8,255 nucleotides of DNA from an uncultured Ruminococcus sp. (GTDB taxonomy: Bacteria; Bacillota; Clostridia; Oscillospirales; CAG-272). The position numbers and the translations under genes are program-made. The stretch spans positions 1 to 8,255 of the forward strand of contig URUL01000084.1 in assembly GCA_900551005.1 (NCBI GenBank). The letters are read 5' to 3'. A model generated the notes under the pieces. The model saw nothing but the letters and a program-made list of their open reading frames with translations, had not been told where the DNA came from and searched no databases. Positions 4,399-8,255 of the stretch are shown piece after piece (position 1 is the stretch's first letter; each line of letters begins with the position of its first letter).

Positions 4399-6816
4399 AT
4401 GACAAACAGCAGTCAGATCGCAAAATCTTACAGGGGAAACAAGGGGAGAAAACTACGCTATGGCAGGGAAGCATGGCGCTTCATACGCAGTTTTGTCCGT
4501 ATTATCCTGTATATGGCGTCAGGTTTTTTCTTTTGCGCAGCAGAACTTCCTTTCGGTGCCCGCGTTCTCGGGATCGCCATGATATGCGGTGTCTCGAGAG
4601 GCGCGCTCGGAGTCACCTTCGGTATTGCGGCGCGGGCTTTTACGGAGTATTTCTATTCGCAGGATGAAGCGATGCTTGTTCCAGCAATCGCCTGTATTGC
4701 GGCGTGTGCCGTCAGGTATGCTTTCAGCTTCGCGGTAAAAGGAGCGGACGCGATAAGAAAGGAGGGAGGTCATGCGCTGACGCTCTGCGATTCCCTTTCG
4801 GTACGGTTGCTTCTCTCTGCGGTGACTGCTCTCGGAGGCGGCATAGCATCACTTATATATGTCGGCAGTACGTTTGAGAGCTACGATTTTCTTTCACTCT
4901 TCTTCTCGGCAGTCTCCGCCGTTGTATTCACGTTGCTTTTCAGTCTTGTTTTCGAAAAAAACTATAAGTTCACATCGCTTTACGATACGGGGACAGCGGC
5001 GCTCCTCTTTGCCATCGTGCTTTCCCTGCGCGAAATACATATATTCGGACTTTCCGTCGCCCTTATCGTCGGCTTTGCCGCCACGCTCTATATCGGATAT
5101 TTCGGTCAGGCGGCAAGAGGCTGTGTTACGGGACTTTTGATAGGCATTGCCTGCGGTGGGATATACATTCCTCTTTTTGCCGTGGCGGGACTTGCCGCCG
5201 GAATATTCTTTTCGGCGAGCGTTTTGGTGGGAATAGCCGTGCCTGCGGGAGTATTTGCGATAGGCGCGATTCTCGGAGGAAATACGGATATTTCCTCATA
5301 CATATATGAGATAGTGATAGGAAGCGTCATAATAGGAATCCCTGCCGCGATAGGTGCTTTGCCGGATATCTGCCTCTATCGGAAGGAGGGGGAACGGCTG
5401 AGCTGCCGTGATATCATCGCGCAGAAGAGAGAGGCGGACAATACGCGGCGCATAGAGGGCATCTCCGAAACGATGGGTTCGCTTTCCGATGTTCTCCGCG
5501 ACCTCTCGGACAAGCTCCGCGTGCCCGACAGGGCTTCCGTGGAAAAGATGTGCCGCGATATATGGAGAAGCCACTGCTCCATGTGCGACGGAGGGTGCTC
5601 TCCGCTCGAGCTTTGCGGAGGGGACGGAACTTTCTTTGAAAAGTTTATCGCAAAGCTGATGAAGGGCGGCAGGATGACGCCCGAAAAGGTATCGGGGCTT
5701 GTCGGATGCAGCTGCAAAAGGCTCGATTATATCCTCGAAGATATAAACGCATGCGCCGCCAAGATGATAGGAGCGGCACTTACAAATGACAAGACGGGGA
5801 TATTTGCTTTTGATTACGATATGGCGGCGCGCATACTTGCGGATACGGCGGCATATTCCGAGGGGATCTGTGTGCCCGACAGAGTACTGACGGAAAAGCT
5901 GAGGCGCGCTTTCCTGTCTGCAGGTCTTGCTCCTGAGAATGTCGTCGTATGCGGCACGCGAAAGAAATATATCGTAGCATGCGGAGGCGAGCTTTCGCGT
6001 TCGTCCGTCGGTGTGGAGGATATCCATGATATATGCGAGCGTATCTGCGGGGGACGTTTGTCTGCACCCGAATTTATCATCGAGAATGGGGAAACGGCGA
6101 TGACGCTTTCCTCGCTTCCGCTGTATGAGGTGGAATATGCGGGCAGGCAGATGACAAAGGAAAACGAGGATTTCTGCGGAGACAGCGTATCCTTTGCCGA
6201 GAGCGACGAGGGATATTCGTATTGCTTCATCTGCGACGGAATGGGAAGCGGACGGGAGGCGGCGCTAACTGCGCGCATATGTCGAGTTTTTCTCGAGAAA
6301 ATGCTTGCCTGCGGAAATAAGAAATCCACAACTCTCGAAATGCTGAATATGATAATAGCGGGGAAGGGAGTAGAATGTTTTGCCACCGTGGATCTGCTTG
6401 AGATAGATCTCATGCTCGGCACAGCTTCATTTATCAAGAGCGGTGCTACGCCATCATATGTGATACGCGGAGAGAGCATCTTCAAGATAGCAAGCTCGAC
6501 GGCACCGATAGGCATCATGCCGCGGCTCGTCGCCGAGATGACGGAGTTTGATCTTCGTGACGGAGATATCATCGTGCTCTCCTCAGACGGTATCGCGGCA
6601 AATGACACGCCCGACGGCGACGGCGGACTTTGGCTCTCGGAGCTTCTTGAGCATGCCGACAAGAGCGATCTCGAATCCCTCGCCTCTGAAATTGCCGATG
6701 CCGCAAAGCTTCATGAGCAGCGAAGCGACGATATGACAGTAGAGCTGGTCCGCGTGAAAAGCATCATGCAAAATACTAAAAAAGCACTCGATAAGACAGC
6801 CCGTACGGTTGCTTGA
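4399..6816 (+). CDS. spoIIE: SpoIIE stage II sporulation protein, PP2C-type phosphatase
   Basis: SpoIIE is a polytopic membrane phosphatase at the polar septum. It dephosphorylates SpoIIAA, which releases sigma F from SpoIIAB in the forespore. It also interacts with FtsZ during asymmetric division. The product from ATG 4399 is 805 residues (B. subtilis: 827). A basic head (about 1-30) is followed by roughly ten hydrophobic segments (about 32-323), the central regulatory domain (about 325-570) and a manganese-dependent PP2C-like phosphatase domain (about 575-787). Metal-ligand motifs in the last domain are GDSVSF (Asp595), CDGMGSG (Asp613), LSSDGI (Asp730) and RSDDMTV (Asp777/778), with KSGATPSYVIR between them. 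The central domain has a cysteine cluster at 385, 393, 396, 400 and 406, with a pair at 437 and 439. A terminator candidate follows at 6894-6934. All key phosphatase motifs are present, so it should be active. Confidence 0.97.
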   Translation: MTNSSQIAKSYRGNKGRKLRYGREAWRFIRSFVRIILYMASGFFFCAAELPFGARVLGIAMICGVSRGALGVTFGIAARAFTEYFYSQDEAMLVPAIACIAACAVRYAFSFAVKGADAIRKEGGHALTLCDSLSVRLLLSAVTALGGGIASLIYVGSTFESYDFLSLFFSAVSAVVFTLLFSLVFEKNYKFTSLYDTGTAALLFAIVLSLREIHIFGLSVALIVGFAATLYIGYFGQAARGCVTGLLIGIACGGIYIPLFAVAGLAAGIFFSASVLVGIAVPAGVFAIGAILGGNTDISSYIYEIVIGSVIIGIPAAIGALPDICLYRKEGERLSCRDIIAQKREADNTRRIEGISETMGSLSDVLRDLSDKLRVPDRASVEKMCRDIWRSHCSMCDGGCSPLELCGGDGTFFEKFIAKLMKGGRMTPEKVSGLVGCSCKRLDYILEDINACAAKMIGAALTNDKTGIFAFDYDMAARILADTAAYSEGICVPDRVLTEKLRRAFLSAGLAPENVVVCGTRKKYIVACGGELSRSSVGVEDIHDICERICGGRLSAPEFIIENGETAMTLSSLPLYEVEYAGRQMTKENEDFCGDSVSFAESDEGYSYCFICDGMGSGREAALTARICRVFLEKMLACGNKKSTTLEMLNMIIAGKGVECFATVDLLEIDLMLGTASFIKSGATPSYVIRGESIFKIASSTAPIGIMPRLVAEMTEFDLRDGDIIVLSSDGIAANDTPDGDGGLWLSELLEHADKSDLESLASEIADAAKLHEQRSDDMTVELVRVKSIMQNTKKALDKTARTVA

Positions 6817-6820
6817 AAAA

Positions 6821-6860
6821 CGGAGAATTTCAGAGGATTTCGGAGAATTTCGGAAGAAAA
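6821..6860 (+). repeat. Short imperfect 10-base tandem repeat after spoIIE
   Basis: CGGAGAATTTC occurs twice, exactly 20 bases apart (6821-6831 and 6841-6851). The intervening CAGAGGATTT and the following CGGAAGAAAA are degenerate copies of the same 10-base unit. It begins 4 bases after the spoIIE stop codon. No function can be assigned. Confidence 0.5.
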
Positions 6861-6893
6861 TCAAGATTTGGCAAGGTTAGAAGCGGCTTTTTT

Positions 6894-6934
6894 CGGGTTA
6901 ATCATGAATAATTACGGCTAATTCCGATTTTTTT
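6894..6934 (+). terminator. Probable spoIIE terminator
   Basis: CGGGTTA (6894-6900) pairs with TAATTCCG (6919-6926), with one bulged T and one G-U pair. One A and then seven Ts (6928-6934) follow. The loop is long (18 bases) and the stem modest, so the call rests mainly on the T-run and the position between the spoIIE stop and the potA promoter. Confidence 0.5.
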
Positions 6935-6955
6935 CAACTTTTTTAATAAAACCTA

Positions 6956-6984
6956 TTGCATTTTACAGGTATATCTGCTATAAT
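6956..6984 (+). promoter_or_regulatory. Sigma-A promoter with extended -10, potA operon
   Basis: TTGCAT (6956-6961), a 17-base spacer and a perfect TATAAT (6979-6984) are present, and TGC just before the -10 gives an extended -10 (TGnTATAAT). Transcription should begin near 6991, giving a leader of roughly 290 bases before potA. Confidence 0.9.
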
Positions 6985-7131
6985 GCACTCGTGAATTATG
7001 AGATGCGGCAAAAATGGGGGGGTCCGATTGGGAGAAAAAGGTTTCCACTCGCCGTTTTTTCCGAGGGATTCCCTTGTGTTCGCACTCTCGCGTTCAAAAT
7101 ATTTTTTGATATTGTTCACGGCGCTTTTTTT

Positions 7132-7162
7132 GCACGGAAAATCATTTTTTCGTGCTTTTTTT
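7132..7162 (+). terminator. Intrinsic terminator hairpin inside the potA leader
   Basis: GCACGGAAAA (7132-7141) pairs over 10 bp with TTTTTCGTGC (7146-7155), with one G-U pair and a TCAT loop. Seven Ts (7156-7162) follow directly. It lies about 140 bases after the predicted transcript start and 120 bases before potA. If formed, it should stop transcription before the gene, making potA expression conditional. Confidence 0.65.
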
Positions 7163-7207
7163 GAAGCTTGGCGGCGAAAACTGTCGGTTATCTTTGAATT
7201 TTGTTTT

Positions 7208-7248
7208 CCCGTCCTGCGCGTAGGCGGGCGAAAGCCGGTGGGCGCGCA
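7208..7248 (+). other. GC-rich alternative stems upstream of potA
   Basis: Two exclusive folds share the same bases. One is CCCG-T-CCT (7208-7215) with AGGCGGG (7222-7228). The other is TGCGCG (7215-7220) with CGCGCA (7243-7248), enclosing a GGC-GAAA-GCC hairpin (7227-7236). The block stands out as GC-rich in an A/T-rich leader and ends about 15 bases before the AGGTGA ribosome binding site. Confidence 0.4.
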
Positions 7249-7282
7249 AAAATTTATTAAAAAGGTGAAAGTGAAAGAAGAA

Positions 7283-8255
7283 ATGGACGAAACCAAGGTT
7301 ATTATCAGCTTAAAGAACATTTCAAAAAGCTTCGACGACGAACAGGTACTGAAAAGTATTGACCTCGATATCCATGATAAGGAATTTGTGACGCTGCTCG
7401 GTCCTTCCGGCTGCGGAAAGACAACCACGCTCCGCATCATCGGCGGATTTGAATCCCCTGATGAAGGCGATGTCGTATTTATGGATAAAAAGGTGAACGA
7501 TGTGCCGCCATATAAACGGTCGGTAAATACGGTTTTTCAGAAATATGCGCTTTTCCCGCATCTCGATGTATTCGAGAATATCGCTTTCGGTCTGCGCGTC
7601 GGAAAAGTGAAGGAAAAAGAAATCGTGGAGCGTGTAGAGGACATGCTCGCGCTTGTGAACCTGCGCGGCTTTGAGCGACGCAAGGTATCGACTCTCTCCG
7701 GCGGACAGCAGCAAAGAGTTGCCATTGCCCGCGCGCTCATCAATAATCCCCGCGTGCTTCTGCTCGACGAGCCGCTTGCCGCTCTCGATCTCAAGCTCCG
7801 CAAGGATATGCAGAACGAGCTTAAAAATATTCAGAAGCAGACCGGCATTACTTTTATCTACGTAACGCACGATCAGGAGGAAGCGCTCTCCATGTCGGAT
7901 ACCATAGTGGTCATGGCAAACGGAGAGATTCAGCAGATAGGCACGCCTACCGATATCTACAATGAGCCCGTAAATGCTTTCGTAGCCGATATTATCAGCG
8001 AATCCAATATTCTCGACGGCACTATGCCGGCAGACTATCTCGCAAAATTTGCAGGACATGAATTCAAGTGTCTCGATGCCGGCTTCGAAGCCGGTGAGAG
8101 TGTTGATATCGTTGTCCGCCCCGAAGATGTGGATATAGTGGCACCCGAAAAGGGAATGCTCTGCGGAACTGTCACGTCGGTGACATTCAAGGGCGTGCAC
8201 TATGAGATAATCGTGGATATCGACGGATTCAAATGGATGATCCAGACCACGGCTT
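7283..8255 (+). CDS. potA: Spermidine/putrescine-type ABC transporter ATP-binding protein, 5' part
   Basis: PotA is the cytoplasmic ATPase that powers uptake of spermidine/putrescine through PotB-PotC with the binding protein PotD. 324 codons are visible and the gene runs off the right edge (family about 350-380 residues). Motifs in order are Walker A GPSGCGKT (40-47), Q-loop Gln86 in VFQKYALFPH, ABC signature LSGGQQQR (138-145), Walker B VLLLDEPL (158-165), D-loop ALD (167-169) and H-loop His196 in THDQEEAL. A TOBE-type regulatory domain follows from about 240, with VVRPEDVDI at 277-285. The TLRIIGGFE and NTVFQKYALFPHL wording is typical of clostridial PotA and separates it from maltose-type ATPases. 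AGGTGA (7263-7268) precedes two possible starts: ATG 7283 (14-base gap) or GTG 7271 (2-base gap, adding MKEE). ATG is chosen to fit family N-termini. Substrate is inferred from family resemblance. Confidence 0.92.
   Translation, partial: MDETKVIISLKNISKSFDDEQVLKSIDLDIHDKEFVTLLGPSGCGKTTTLRIIGGFESPDEGDVVFMDKKVNDVPPYKRSVNTVFQKYALFPHLDVFENIAFGLRVGKVKEKEIVERVEDMLALVNLRGFERRKVSTLSGGQQQRVAIARALINNPRVLLLDEPLAALDLKLRKDMQNELKNIQKQTGITFIYVTHDQEEALSMSDTIVVMANGEIQQIGTPTDIYNEPVNAFVADIISESNILDGTMPADYLAKFAGHEFKCLDAGFEAGESVDIVVRPEDVDIVAPEKGMLCGTVTSVTFKGVHYEIIVDIDGFKWMIQTTA

Larger units (their letters stand above)
6991..7282 (+). promoter_or_regulatory. Long potA 5' leader, candidate attenuator
   Basis: The segment between the promoter and potA is unusually long, contains a G run of seven (7016-7022) and several T6-T7 runs, and can fold in alternative ways. 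Segment A (7031-7042) pairs with B (7051-7062): GGAGAAAA with TTTTTTCC, plus GGT with GCC. The right arm of B, TTTTCCG (7057-7063), can instead pair with CGGAAAA (7135-7141). That segment is the left arm of the terminator hairpin at 7132-7155. The A-B, B-terminator-arm and terminator pairings are mutually exclusive, as in known attenuators and riboswitches. No known riboswitch consensus was recognised. The frame also happens to be stop-free from 6998 into potA, but it looks non-coding (Phe-rich from T-runs, no ribosome binding site). Confidence 0.5.

Noticed and set aside
5814..6662. 282-codon minus-strand open frame opposite spoIIE
   Set aside because: It is antisense to the phosphatase domain with all catalytic motifs, Ser-rich, and unlike any family I know.
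7014..7109. 31-codon reading frame starting ATGGGGGGG in the potA leader, as a possible leader peptide
   Set aside because: There is no ribosome binding site before it and no run of a regulatory amino acid. A leader-peptide attenuator is not supported, although the hairpins stand on their own.
7322..8200. 292-codon minus-strand open frame opposite potA
   Set aside because: It lies antisense to clear PotA motifs (Walker A, signature, Walker B). It is the usual shadow of a GC-rich coding strand.
1..8255. CRISPR array, tRNA, rRNA, insertion sequence or prophage genes
   Set aside because: No regularly spaced repeats, tRNA cloverleaf, transposase motifs or phage proteins were seen on either strand.

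Overview
The window looks like chromosome from an endospore-forming member of the Clostridia (Bacillota). It carries two core sporulation genes (spoIVB and spoIIE), strong AGGAGG-type ribosome binding sites, sigma-A-type promoters, and an ECF sigma/membrane-partner pair of a type common in gut Clostridia. Base composition is mixed: GC-rich codon third positions alternate with very A/T-rich intergenic tracts. Species cannot be assigned from the sequence alone.

Layout from left to right. Positions 2-580 (+) hold the 3' half of a UDP-GlcNAc 2-epimerase gene (wecB/mnaA), cut by the window edge. A gene-free stretch of about 230 bases follows, with two ACTTT/AAAGT hairpins and a strong terminator facing the minus strand. 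A minus-strand two-gene operon comes next: an ECF sigma factor (1789-2343) and, overlapping it by 4 bases, a single-pass membrane protein (815-1792) that is probably its anti-sigma factor. A second minus-strand unit is a small YspA-type SLOG protein (2531-2884), with its own near-consensus promoter and terminator. Diverging from it, spoIVB (3083-4165, +) is followed by spoIIE (4399-6816, +). A sigma-A promoter with an extended -10 (6956-6984) then drives the start of a polyamine-type ABC transporter operon. Only its ATPase gene potA (7283 to the right edge) is in view.

The two sporulation proteins act at different checkpoints. SpoIIE dephosphorylates SpoIIAA to switch on sigma F in the forespore. 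SpoIVB is later secreted from the forespore to trigger mother-cell sigma K processing. Their adjacency is notable, because spoIVB normally sits beside spo0A. No single obviously new multi-gene system is visible.

The best candidate for an undescribed element is the roughly 290-base potA leader. It contains a 10-bp hairpin followed by seven Ts, plus upstream segments that can form mutually exclusive anti-terminator and anti-anti-terminator pairings, which is the architecture of a transcription attenuator. All pairings were worked out by eye and no energies were computed. The starts of three genes (SLOG, spoIVB, spoIIE) were moved downstream from the longest open frame on the basis of ribosome binding sites.
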